Shown here in pieces: positions 25,417 through 33,574 of a DNA stretch of 64,000 nucleotides (position 1 is the stretch's first letter; each line of letters begins with the position of its first letter). The notes beneath the pieces are model-generated. The model was not told where the DNA came from. It worked only from the letters and a program-made list of their open reading frames with translations, and searched no databases. The position numbers and the translations under genes are program-made. Source of the stretch: Polyangiaceae bacterium (GTDB taxonomy: Bacteria; Myxococcota_A; Polyangia; Polyangiales; Polyangiaceae); the NCBI GenBank assembly GCA_025937785.1, contig JAICQQ010000001.1:1-64000 (forward strand), given 5' to 3'.

Positions 25417-26525
25417 CGGAGCCGCACCAGAACCTCGACCTCGTCACCCTCGAGCATCCGACCCGGGAGTCGTGGCGCTGGCAGCTCCAGAACAGCGTGC
25501 GCAGCGTCGCGGATTTGCGGCGGGCGCTCGACCTGACGGCAGAGGAACTCGCGGGCGCGGAGCGCGCCGAACGCGGTGGTTTCCCGTTCGCGATCCCGCC
25601 TTATTACCTCGCCCTCTGCGACAAAAGCGATCCCAGCTGCCCGATCCGGCGCCAGGTCGTGCCGCACGCGGCGGAGGGCCAACCGACGCAGGGAGATCTG
25701 CGCGACCCCCTGGGCGAAGAGGCCCACGAAGTCGCTCCGGATCTGATCCAGCGCTATCCCGATCGCGCGCTCTTGTTGGTGAGCGACCGCTGCGCCGTGT
25801 ACTGCCGCTTCTGCACGCGCAGCCGCATGGTCGGCGCAGGCGGCGGGCCGCGTTCGATCGCACGGCTCGAGCCCGCCTTCGCCTACCTCGCCGCCCACCC
25901 CGAGGTCAGCGACGTGATCGTGAGCGGTGGCGACCCCCTGATCATGGCCACGCCGCGCCTCGCCGCGATCCTCGCGCGGCTGCGCGAAATCCCGAGCGTG
26001 CAAACGCTGCGGCTCGCCACGCGGGTGCCTGTGGTGCTGCCCCAACGTATCACCGCCGAGCTCGTCGAAGCGCTGCGTCCCTACCACCCGATCTGGGTCA
26101 TGACCCATTTCAACCATCCGAACGAGGTCACGCCCGAGGCGAGCCAGGCCTGCCAACGCCTGGCCGATGCCGGCTTTCCCGTGATGAACCACACCGTGCT
26201 CTTGCGCGGCATCAACGACGACGCGGCGTGCCTCGCTACCCTCTTCCGCGAACTCGTGCGAAACCGCGTGCGCCCGTACTACCTGCTCCAAGCCGACCCC
26301 GTCAGCGGCACCGGTCACCTGCGCACACCGCTACGAACCGGCGTCGAGATCATGCGCCAGCTCCAGGGCAAGCTCTCCGGCATCGCGCTGCCGAAGCTCA
26401 TCGTCGACACCCCCGGCGGCCACGGCAAGGTCCCGGTATCACCGGACTTCGTCATCGGCAGCTCCCCCGGCGCCACGCGCTTTCTGGCGCCTAACGGCGT
26501 CGAGGTCGACTACATCGACCCGTAA
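25413..26525 (+). CDS. KamA family radical SAM protein (lysine 2,3-aminomutase-like)
   Basis: The 370-residue protein has the radical SAM cluster motif CAVYCRFC (CxxxCxxC), followed by SGGDPLIM, HFNHPNEVTPEA and LLRGINDDA, all typical of lysine 2,3-aminomutase and EpmB relatives. The C-terminal VDTPGGHGKVPV contains the lysine that binds PLP in the aminomutases. The family moves the alpha-amino group of lysine to the beta position, in free lysine or before attachment to EF-P. Which of these applies cannot be decided here because no efp or epmA gene is nearby. It is coupled by a 4-nt overlap to the upstream lipoprotein gene. Confidence 0.88.
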   Translation: MTEPHQNLDLVTLEHPTRESWRWQLQNSVRSVADLRRALDLTAEELAGAERAERGGFPFAIPPYYLALCDKSDPSCPIRRQVVPHAAEGQPTQGDLRDPLGEEAHEVAPDLIQRYPDRALLLVSDRCAVYCRFCTRSRMVGAGGGPRSIARLEPAFAYLAAHPEVSDVIVSGGDPLIMATPRLAAILARLREIPSVQTLRLATRVPVVLPQRITAELVEALRPYHPIWVMTHFNHPNEVTPEASQACQRLADAGFPVMNHTVLLRGINDDAACLATLFRELVRNRVRPYYLLQADPVSGTGHLRTPLRTGVEIMRQLQGKLSGIALPKLIVDTPGGHGKVPVSPDFVIGSSPGATRFLAPNGVEVDYIDP

Positions 26526-26990
26526 CGTGACGCGACGACTTCGCGCAGATCTCGGAAAAACTCGGGTGCGAGTTCGCGGCTGGGCAGGCCCGCCACTTGA
26601 CCGTCGCCGAGCTCGATCACGATCCAGGTTCCGTCCTCTTTCAACGCGACGTCCATGGTGAAGAAGGCGCTATCGATGCGCCCCACCACTCCTTGCATCC
26701 AAGCGAGCGGCAGCTCGGTATCGAACGACGTCAGGTCGCCCCAGTACTTGTGAGACAGGACCAGCTTTCCGTCGAACCAAAACGAACGAAACTCGGCGGC
26801 GAGCGGCATTCCGCTTTCCGGGTGCTGCCCAACGACCTCGAGCGGCAGGTACGAGCGGAACACGAGGCCGCCGTTCAGCTCGGATCCCTGCAACTCTAGA
26901 AACCGGCGCACCACCCACGCTGCTGAAGCGTGTCGATCAGCTCTGCAGGCAGGGCCTCGCGGCAAGCAGCGGCTAGCGTACCGGCTCGAC
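26510..26990 (-). pseudogene. Broken ATP-grasp (R2K-type) gene, C-terminal fragment with frameshift
   Basis: The frame ending at 26510 codes for the C-terminal half of an ATP-grasp domain of the R2K type: VVRRFLELQGSELNGGLVFR, AAEFRSFWFDGKL, FFTMDVALKEDG and WIVIELGDGQV, with the acidic metal ligands. The N-terminal half is absent. Immediately upstream a different frame continues the expected helix (REALPAELIDTLQQRGW), which indicates a frameshift near 26895. The remaining upstream DNA belongs to the next gene. It is therefore read as a truncated, frameshifted remnant and not a working enzyme. Confidence 0.6.
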
Positions 26991-27596
26991 AGGCTTGACG
27001 AACGGATTCGCCGACCCGGCCGTAGGCGTTTTAGGTGCGCGGCTGCTGGCGCCAGCGTCGCTGCCCGCGCCGGGGGCGGGTCGCACGTCGTCCACCCAGC
27101 GTAGGGCCAACACGCGCAGTTGGAGATCGGGTAACGCGCGCGCCATGCCGACGAGTTCGTCGCGGCTCGCACCCTCGTTGCGGCGGCGCAGCATCGCATG
27201 AACCGCCGGGGGTGGTTCGCGCTGGAGTTCGCGTTCGATGCGTCCGAGCAGCTGGAGATCCGCGGGTTGCGCAGCGGCCCGCGCGCGCGAGACGGTGTTG
27301 CCCCCGCTGGCGGCCGGTGAGGTTTCGGTCAACGCGGGCGCGGTAGCGACGGTGTCGCTCGCCGGCTCAGCGTCGTCCTGCGTGGGATCGACGACCGACT
27401 CGCGGGCACGGGCGGGCGCCACCTGATTCGGCTCGCCGGGGTTGGTCTGGGCCGGAGCTGGCGCTGTCCGTTCCGAGGCCGCGGGGCCCTGCGCCGATCG
27501 TGGTTCCCCGTCGGTGCAACGCGCGAGCGCGAGTGCCCCGCCGAGCGCACCCAGCGCTACGAGCCCGAATCCAACCAGTGCGCTCTCGCGTTTCAT
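26973..27596 (-). CDS. Hypothetical membrane-anchored or exported protein
   Basis: The 207-residue product begins with a basic residue pair and a hydrophobic helix (SALVGFGLVALGALGGALALARC) that could be a signal anchor or a lipoprotein signal. A long Ala/Pro/Glu-rich low-complexity linker follows, then a short helical segment (LLGRIERELQREPPPAVHAMLRRR, ALPDLQLRVLALRWVDDVR). No known domain is recognised. Its 3' end meets the ATP-grasp remnant. Codon use matches its neighbours. Confidence 0.55.
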   Translation of the reverse strand: MKRESALVGFGLVALGALGGALALARCTDGEPRSAQGPAASERTAPAPAQTNPGEPNQVAPARARESVVDPTQDDAEPASDTVATAPALTETSPAASGGNTVSRARAAAQPADLQLLGRIERELQREPPPAVHAMLRRRNEGASRDELVGMARALPDLQLRVLALRWVDDVRPAPGAGSDAGASSRAPKTPTAGSANPFVKPVEPVR

Positions 27597-27628
27597 GCTG
27601 AAGGTCTCGAGCTTAGCTCAGCACTGGA

Positions 27629-29779
27629 CTATTGCCCCAGCGGTTCGAGCAGAACCACTGCGTCGCCTTCCGCCCCAATGTTGCCCCACACGTCGCTGAG
27701 TAGATTCAGCAGCACGTAGGTGCCTGCATCGAGGTAACCGAGCGAGAACGCATACTCTCCGCTCTCTGGCAGCGCCATCGGATCGCCCGCGACCATGGTC
27801 AGCTCGCTCGTGGTGACGTCGACCACGTAGTAAAGGGGCGTGAGCGTCGCCGACGGCGCCGCTTCCGCGATCTCTGCGAGCGACAGCGTGCTCCCGACGC
27901 TGCCGAGCGAAACGACCGCGACGCTGGCGGCCCCTTCCGAGGGGCTGAACACGAGGTTCGCTTGGAGCGGCTCTTCCGCCACCCCATCGAGCAGAACGGG
28001 CACCGAGAGCACGGGTTCTAGAGATGCGGAGCCGCTATCCAGCCAGATGTCCAGCATCGCGGGCTGCCCGTCCGGGAAGAGCGCGACGGCAGCGTCCCAG
28101 GCGAACTCGTAGGGCTCGTCGGCCTCCACGATTCCGCTGCCCACGAGCCCGTAGAGCAGCACCTGATCGCCGTCGACCTCGCCGGCGTACACCGCGGACT
28201 TGGCGATGTCGGCCGCATCCGACTGAAATTGGAGCACCGGCGGATATGAAAGGCTGGCGCCTTCCGCGTTCGCGACCGCGTGTTCCGAGGTCGGCGCCTC
28301 GGCATCTGCGGCGTCCGCCAGCGCCTCGAGCACGCGCGGCCAACCGCTGGCCTCGACCCAGGCGCCGGCTCGCTCGTCGTACTGCTCGGCTCTCTCCGCC
28401 GTGATCTGCGACGCGAGGCTCAGCTCGACGTGCACACCCACCTGCTGCGCCGCCTCGCGGAGCTCGCCCTGAGAACGCGCGAGCACCAGTTCTTCCAGAG
28501 CGTTCCCCGCAGCCGTCGCAGCTTCAGCGACGTTCGAGTCCGAGCCCACCTGCCCGAGCGCGCGGAACACTTGCCCGGCGTCACGCAACCCGGGGGTCTC
28601 GCTACCGCTCTCGAATTTGCTCCAATACGGGGGCGATGCGAAGAACCCGGCGCGCCCGAGCTCCACCACCTCGAACCCGGCGCTGCTCACCAACGTCGAC
28701 GTGAACTCGGCGGCGGCCTCGACGAAAGCATCGACCTTCGACATGTCGATCGCCACGTGTGACCGGAGCAGCGCGTCGTTCGGCGATGCCGCGGCGTGAT
28801 GCTCGTCCCAGTGACCCACCTCAGCGCGCGCGATCTCGATCGCCGACGCATCCAGATTGTCGGCAATATACGAGAGCGTGGCGGTGTAGTCCCAGCCCGC
28901 TCCGTAGTCGATTTCTGCGTTTGCGATGTAGACCTTGGTGAGATCCCGGAATGGATACGCGACCTCGGCGCCCGCCATCAGGCACGTGTCGAACGCGAAG
29001 AAATCGAGCGGGGGTTCCGCCTCGACGCCGGCCGCCGCCAGACCTTTCGCCACGGCCGGCGCGATCGCCTCGATCGGCATCGGCGTCGTGCGCGTGGCCG
29101 TGCCGTTCTGCGAGTCAGCACCGAAACCACCACTCCACGCGCCGCCGTGATCCCACAGCACCACGCCTCGGCGCCGCGCTGGGAAGGCCTCGAAGACGTC
29201 GCCCACGATGCTCGTCAGAATCTTCGGATCGTCGAGGTTCTGTTCGGACCCAGTCGCCACCACGTCGGGCTCCTCCCCGCTTCCGGGGATCCGATACAGC
29301 TCGACGCCGGCCGGAAACTGATCGCCCGCGGTGGTCTGCTGCGACGCGTCCCAGTCGGCGAGGACCAACACGTTCACGTCGCCAGGGTCACCCAGGTCGG
29401 CATCCATCATCTCGAAAATATCAGCCAGCAAGCTGTTCGAGAGATTGTGGTCGCCGTGTCCGTACACGAAGATCGTCCACTCGGCCTCCGCAGCCGGATC
29501 CAGATCGTCGAGCCCCGGAGCCGTTCCGCCCCCGGAGCCGCCGCTCCCGCCCGCCGCTGACCCCCCCGCCGACGACCCGCCGGAATCGCCGCTTCCGCCT
29601 GAACCGCCGCTTCCGCCTGAACCGCCGCTTCCGCCTGAACCGCCACTGCCACCATCGCCATCGGAAGTGCCATCACCACCGCCACCACCGCAGGCCGCCG
29701 TTGCAGCGAGCGACGTGAATGCTGCGAGCAGTGCGGGAGTGTAGCTACGAGCGAGGCGGCGGAAGCGAGGTGTAGACAT
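27629..29779 (-). CDS. Clostripain-type (C11) cysteine protease lipoprotein
   Basis: The ATG at 29779 starts a lipoprotein (lipobox AATAAC) of about 716 residues. A Gly/Ser repeat linker (residues 33-75) precedes a C11 peptidase domain: EWTIFVYGHGDHNLSNSLL and VLVLADWDAS, with the catalytic His in GVVLWDHGGAWSGG and Cys in FAFDTCLMAGAEVAY. Clostripain relatives cleave after Arg or Lys. The C-terminal 250 residues look beta-rich and may bind substrate. The surface location and linker suggest an extracellular protease tethered to the outer membrane. The gene stands alone with a long divergent upstream region. Confidence 0.85.
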   Translation of the reverse strand: MSTPRFRRLARSYTPALLAAFTSLAATAACGGGGGDGTSDGDGGSGGSGGSGGSGGSGGSGGSGDSGGSSAGGSAAGGSGGSGGGTAPGLDDLDPAAEAEWTIFVYGHGDHNLSNSLLADIFEMMDADLGDPGDVNVLVLADWDASQQTTAGDQFPAGVELYRIPGSGEEPDVVATGSEQNLDDPKILTSIVGDVFEAFPARRRGVVLWDHGGAWSGGFGADSQNGTATRTTPMPIEAIAPAVAKGLAAAGVEAEPPLDFFAFDTCLMAGAEVAYPFRDLTKVYIANAEIDYGAGWDYTATLSYIADNLDASAIEIARAEVGHWDEHHAAASPNDALLRSHVAIDMSKVDAFVEAAAEFTSTLVSSAGFEVVELGRAGFFASPPYWSKFESGSETPGLRDAGQVFRALGQVGSDSNVAEAATAAGNALEELVLARSQGELREAAQQVGVHVELSLASQITAERAEQYDERAGAWVEASGWPRVLEALADAADAEAPTSEHAVANAEGASLSYPPVLQFQSDAADIAKSAVYAGEVDGDQVLLYGLVGSGIVEADEPYEFAWDAAVALFPDGQPAMLDIWLDSGSASLEPVLSVPVLLDGVAEEPLQANLVFSPSEGAASVAVVSLGSVGSTLSLAEIAEAAPSATLTPLYYVVDVTTSELTMVAGDPMALPESGEYAFSLGYLDAGTYVLLNLLSDVWGNIGAEGDAVVLLEPLGQ
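29588..29641. repeat. Three exact 18-bp repeats in the Gly/Ser linker
   Basis: GCCGCTTCCGCCTGAACC occurs three times in a row without mismatch (29588-29605, 29606-29623, 29624-29641), with more degenerate Gly/Ser codons on both sides. It encodes GGSGGS units of the clostripain-like lipoprotein linker and is prone to slippage in multiples of six codons. Confidence 0.85.
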
Positions 29780-30086
29780 AATGGCGGGATGGTCGGCGAC
29801 CCCGCGTGACGAGACAAGTCCATTCGACCGTTGGCACCGGCGTGCGTGTGCACGGGCGTAACAGAGCAAGCGACCGGCGCTGCGGCGCGCAGACTCGGGT
29901 AAGCGCAAAGCCTTGGCACGCCAAGGGCCGTCGGCGGCGAACGCTGTCCGTGAACCCACCCTCAGTGTCAGGTCTACTTGACAATGCGGCGCGCCGTCGA
30001 ATGCCCGTGGACCGAGCTTCGAGCGAGACGTAGCCTATGGGATGAACGGCGGGTCGCGTCCGGCGCCGCTGGCGAGGCCGGAAGTC
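29780..30086. other. Divergent intergenic region, 307 bp
   Basis: This spacer separates the clostripain-like gene (left, minus) from the small membrane protein gene (right, plus). The only noticeable pattern is an inverted repeat TGTCA-N8-TGACA at 29966-29983, whose right half is part of a perfect TTGACA hexamer (29978-29983). No convincing -10 hexamer follows at 16-18 bp, so a promoter is only a possibility. Nothing else was recognised. Confidence 0.35.
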
Positions 30087-30614
30087 ATGGACAAAGACAA
30101 CAATCCGTTGGCCGCAAAAACATGGCTTCGCCTCGGTGTTTCCAGCGCCGCGCTCGCGGTCCTCGTCATCAACCTTGCGGTCGTGAAGCTCGACGCGATC
30201 GGCCTCGGCCTGGTGGCGCTTGCGGTGTTGCCTTGGCTGTCGCCCATCGTCGAAAGCGCGAAGCTACCAGGCGGGTGGGAAGTCAAGTTTCGCCAGGTCG
30301 AGCGCGAGCAAGAGCGGCAGCGCACGGATCTCGATCGGCTCGTTAAGTTTCTGGTGGAGAATTTCGTGTCCGAGTACGAGTTGATTCACCTGAAGAAGCT
30401 TGCGTCGAAGGACCCGTTCCCATTCAATCGCTCCGATGCTTTCGCGGCTGAGCTCCGCCGCTTACTCAGCCTGGGTTTGCTCCGCCGCAAACCCGACAAA
30501 GGTATTCGATCACTTTTTAGAACGGGGGACGACGTGCGAAATCATCTGGAGATCACTCCTCGTGGTGAGCAATACCTCAACGACCTGGCCACGTTGCTGC
30601 ATCCGAAGTCATGA
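30087..30614 (+). CDS. Small membrane protein with C-terminal winged-helix-like region
   Basis: The 175-residue product has two hydrophobic segments (about 15-35 and 42-60), then a charged coiled-coil-like helix (RQVEREQERQRTDLDRLVKFLVE). A soluble C-terminus (YELIHLKKLASKDPFPF, LRRLLSLGLLRRKP, LEITPRGEQYLNDL) has the strand and helix pattern of a winged helix, as in PadR/MarR-like wHTH domains. The ATG at 30087 is chosen over 30042 because the longer N-terminus is Pro/Arg-rich. The stop overlaps the acetyltransferase start by 4 nt. Function unknown. Confidence 0.65.
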   Translation: MDKDNNPLAAKTWLRLGVSSAALAVLVINLAVVKLDAIGLGLVALAVLPWLSPIVESAKLPGGWEVKFRQVEREQERQRTDLDRLVKFLVENFVSEYELIHLKKLASKDPFPFNRSDAFAAELRRLLSLGLLRRKPDKGIRSLFRTGDDVRNHLEITPRGEQYLNDLATLLHPKS

Positions 30615-31069
30615 ACACGCCGCGAGATCACCACGAGCGATTGGGCTATCGGATCACGACCGACGTTGCAGCAATGGACATCGATGCCGTGCACGCGTTC
30701 TTGACTCGGTCGTATTGGGCGCCGGGCGTTCCGCGCGAGGTGGTCGAGCGGTCGCTGCGGGGCGCGCTCTGCTTCGGCTTGTTCAAGGACGGGGCGCAGG
30801 TGGGGCTGGCGCGCGTGATCACGGACCAAGCAACTTTTGCCTATTTGTCCGACGTCTACGTGCTGGAAGAGCATCGCGGACAGGGGCTGGCCGCTTGGCT
30901 GGTGCAGGTGATCTTGGCGCACCCCGATCTTCAGGGGCTCCGGCGCTTCATGCTCGCGACCAAGGACGCACACGGCCTCTACGAAAAGCTCGGGTTCGCG
31001 CCGCTCGCGCACCCCGAGATGTTCCTCGAGATCCTGCAGCCGGACCCTCACCGACCTCCTCGAACTTAG
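30611..31069 (+). CDS. GNAT family N-acetyltransferase
   Basis: The 152-residue protein carries the acetyl-CoA binding motif A as DVYVLEEHRGQGLAAWLVQ and a C-terminal LYEKLGFAPL segment, the hallmarks of single-domain GNAT enzymes. The N-terminal DIDAVHAFLTRSYWAPG is a common feature of one GNAT subgroup of unknown substrate. It starts within the stop codon of the preceding membrane-protein gene (ATGA) and is followed 33 nt later by a CPBP protease gene on the same strand. Confidence 0.85.
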   Translation: MNTPRDHHERLGYRITTDVAAMDIDAVHAFLTRSYWAPGVPREVVERSLRGALCFGLFKDGAQVGLARVITDQATFAYLSDVYVLEEHRGQGLAAWLVQVILAHPDLQGLRRFMLATKDAHGLYEKLGFAPLAHPEMFLEILQPDPHRPPRT

Positions 31070-31102
31070 GAAACCTTCGCTACCTTCCGCTGTCTGCTGA
31101 CC

Positions 31103-31879
31103 ATGCCCGCGCTGCCGTCGGCGACTACGCGCTTCTTCGTTCTCACTTTTGCCATCACCTGGGGGTTGCAGCTGCCCGGGGTTTTCGCGCAGCGCGGGCT
31201 TTTGCCGGGCCCGATGCCGGTATACCTGGCGCTAGCGGGGCTCGGTATCTTCGGGCCGATGGTCGCCGCGACGGTGCTCGCGTTCCACGATGCTGGCGGT
31301 GCGGGGGCGCGGCAACTCTACACGCCCCTCCTCCGCTGGCGGGTGCATCCTGGGTGGTACGTGGTGGCGGTGGTGGTGCCGGGCCTGCTTTTCACGCTGC
31401 TTCTCACTGGCTTGAACCTCGCCGGTCGCGCGGGACCTACGTCGTACTTCCCCGCGAGCGGCGCGATCGCGTTCGCCCTGGTGATCTCGGTCGCAGAAGA
31501 GGTGGGCTGGCGCGGTTACGCACTGCCGCGGCTCGAGCAGCGCTTTGGGGCCTTCGCCGCGAGCACGCTGCTCGGTGTGATTTGGTACCTCTGGCACCTC
31601 CCGATGTTCGTCGGTCAAGGGCGCCCGCTCGATCTGGTGCTGGTGAAGCTACTGTACTTCACGGGCGCGAGCTTGATGTTCAACTGGATCTACAAGGGCA
31701 CCAACGGCAGTTTGCTGCTCGCGGTCCTGACGCACGTAGGGGGACACCTCAACAACTCGTTCCGCGCGCTGCCAGACGAAGTAGCGCCGCTCGTGGCGCA
31801 GTCGATCATATACGCGGGGCTCGGTCTGTGCCTGATGCGGCGCTCACTCGAAGTGCGGCAATTTGCACGCGCGCGCTGA
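31103..31879 (+). CDS. CPBP family intramembrane metalloprotease
   Basis: A polytopic protein of 258 residues with the three CPBP motifs: VAEEVGWRGYALPRLEQ (EExxxR), YLWHLPMF (second-motif His) and LTHVGGHLNNS (third-motif His). In bacteria such proteins process membrane substrates or act as self-immunity in some peptide clusters; no peptide cluster is evident here. It probably shares a transcript with the upstream GNAT gene. It is unrelated in position to the other CPBP gene at 4965. Confidence 0.85.
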   Translation: MPALPSATTRFFVLTFAITWGLQLPGVFAQRGLLPGPMPVYLALAGLGIFGPMVAATVLAFHDAGGAGARQLYTPLLRWRVHPGWYVVAVVVPGLLFTLLLTGLNLAGRAGPTSYFPASGAIAFALVISVAEEVGWRGYALPRLEQRFGAFAASTLLGVIWYLWHLPMFVGQGRPLDLVLVKLLYFTGASLMFNWIYKGTNGSLLLAVLTHVGGHLNNSFRALPDEVAPLVAQSIIYAGLGLCLMRRSLEVRQFARAR

Positions 31880-32013
31880 TGCAGGATCGGCGCCCGAGCG
31901 CCGTCCGCGGCGTGAATACTACGCTTACGACGTCTCCAGCGTGTCGCGGGCGCATCTGATCGACCTGCCGAGGCTCTAGCGGAGGCTGCTGGCGTCGGGC
32001 TAGGCTCAGCCGT

Positions 32014-33570
32014 ATGGCATCGAAGCTCCGGGACCGCGCAAACGACTTGGACGCCCTGAACGAGCGGGCGCTCGCGGGTGGAGGCGCCGATCAGGTGGCG
32101 CGCCAGCACGCGCAGGGGAAGCTGACGGCGCGCGAGCGACTCGACCTGTTGCTCGACCCAGACAGTTTCGTCGAGCTCGATCGGTTCGTCGTACACCAGT
32201 GCAGCGAGTTCGGAATGGAACAGAAGCGCGTGCCAGGGGACGGCGTGGTGACAGGGCACGGCACCATCGACGGGCGCAAGGTGTTCGTGTTCGCGCAAGA
32301 CTTCACGGTGCTCGGTGGCTCGTTGGGCCCGGCGCACGCGTCGAAGATCGTGAAGATTCTGGACCTGGCGCTCAGTGTGGGGGCGCCCGTGATCGGGTTG
32401 TGCGACTCCGGCGGGGCCCGCATTCAGGAAGGGGTGGCTGCGCTCGGGGGCTACGCCGAGATTTTCTATCGCAATACTCTCGCCAGCGGTGTTATCCCGC
32501 AAATCAGCGTGATTTTGGGGCCGAGCGCGGGCGGGGCAGTGTATTCACCGGCGCTCACCGACTTCGTCTTCATGGTCGAGGGGATCAGCTACATGTTCAT
32601 CACTGGGCCCGACGTGATCAAGGCGGTCACCCACGAGCAGGTCGACAAGGAGGCGCTGGGCGGCGCCGAGACGCATGCGACGACGAGCGGGGTGTGTCAC
32701 TTCGGGATGCCAGACGAAGCGAGCTGCATGCGAGCGGTGCGGACGCTGCTCTCATACCTGCCGGCAAACAACGCCGAGGATCCTCCGCTGACATTTTCGG
32801 ACGATCCGCCGGGGCGCCTGGTGCACCAGCTCGACGACTTCGTGCCGGTCGATAGCCACGAGCCGTACGACATGGCGGAGCTGGTGCGGCTGCTGGTCGA
32901 CGACGGCAAGCTGTGCATGGTGCACGAGCGCTACGCGAAGAACATGGTAACGGCGTTCGCTCGCATCGGCGGGCGGGCCGTGGGTATCGTGGCGAACCAG
33001 CCGAGCCATCTGGCGGGCGTGTTGGACGTGGACGCCAGCATCAAGGCGGCGCGTTTCGTGCGCTGCTGCGACTGTTTCAACGTGCCGCTGGTGACCTTCG
33101 TGGACGTGCCGGGCTTTCTGCCGGGCGTCGACCAAGAGCACTCGGGGATCATCAAGCACGGCGCCAAGCTGCTCTATGCTTTCTCGGAGGCAACGGTGCC
33201 GAAGATCACGGTCATCGTGCGCAAGGCCTATGGCGGCGCTTACGACGTGATGAGCAGTAAACACATCGGCGCCGACTGCAACTTTGCCTTTCCGACTGCC
33301 GAGATCGCGGTCATGGGGCCCGCGGGCGCCACCAACATCATCTTCCGGCGGGAGATCGAAAGCGCAGAAGATCCCGAGGCGCGTCGCGCGGAGCTGCTCG
33401 AGGACTATCGCCAGCGCTTCGCGAGCCCGTATCGCGCGGCGGAGCTAGGCTTCGTCGACGAGGTGATTCACCCGCGAGACGTGCGGCACCGGATCCACGC
33501 AGCGCTCTCCGTGCTGGCGACCAAGCGCAAGAGCTTGCCGCACAAGAAGCACGGCAACATACCCCTTTAG
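32014..33570 (+). CDS. Acyl-CoA carboxylase carboxyltransferase (beta) subunit
   Basis: The 518-residue protein is a biotin-dependent carboxyltransferase of the propionyl/acetyl-CoA type, with two crotonase-like halves. Markers are HAQGKLTARERLDLLLDPDSF near the N-terminus, GLCDSGGARIQEGV and GPSAGGAVYSPALTDF in the first half, and FVDVPGFLPGVDQEHSGII and KAYGGAYDVMSSKHIGAD in the second. It transfers CO2 from carboxybiotin to acyl-CoA, giving methylmalonyl-CoA or malonyl-CoA. The alpha (biotin carboxylase/BCCP) subunit is not in the window, so it must be encoded elsewhere. Which acyl-CoA is preferred cannot be stated. Confidence 0.92.
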   Translation: MASKLRDRANDLDALNERALAGGGADQVARQHAQGKLTARERLDLLLDPDSFVELDRFVVHQCSEFGMEQKRVPGDGVVTGHGTIDGRKVFVFAQDFTVLGGSLGPAHASKIVKILDLALSVGAPVIGLCDSGGARIQEGVAALGGYAEIFYRNTLASGVIPQISVILGPSAGGAVYSPALTDFVFMVEGISYMFITGPDVIKAVTHEQVDKEALGGAETHATTSGVCHFGMPDEASCMRAVRTLLSYLPANNAEDPPLTFSDDPPGRLVHQLDDFVPVDSHEPYDMAELVRLLVDDGKLCMVHERYAKNMVTAFARIGGRAVGIVANQPSHLAGVLDVDASIKAARFVRCCDCFNVPLVTFVDVPGFLPGVDQEHSGIIKHGAKLLYAFSEATVPKITVIVRKAYGGAYDVMSSKHIGADCNFAFPTAEIAVMGPAGATNIIFRREIESAEDPEARRAELLEDYRQRFASPYRAAELGFVDEVIHPRDVRHRIHAALSVLATKRKSLPHKKHGNIPL

Positions 33571-33574
33571 ACCA

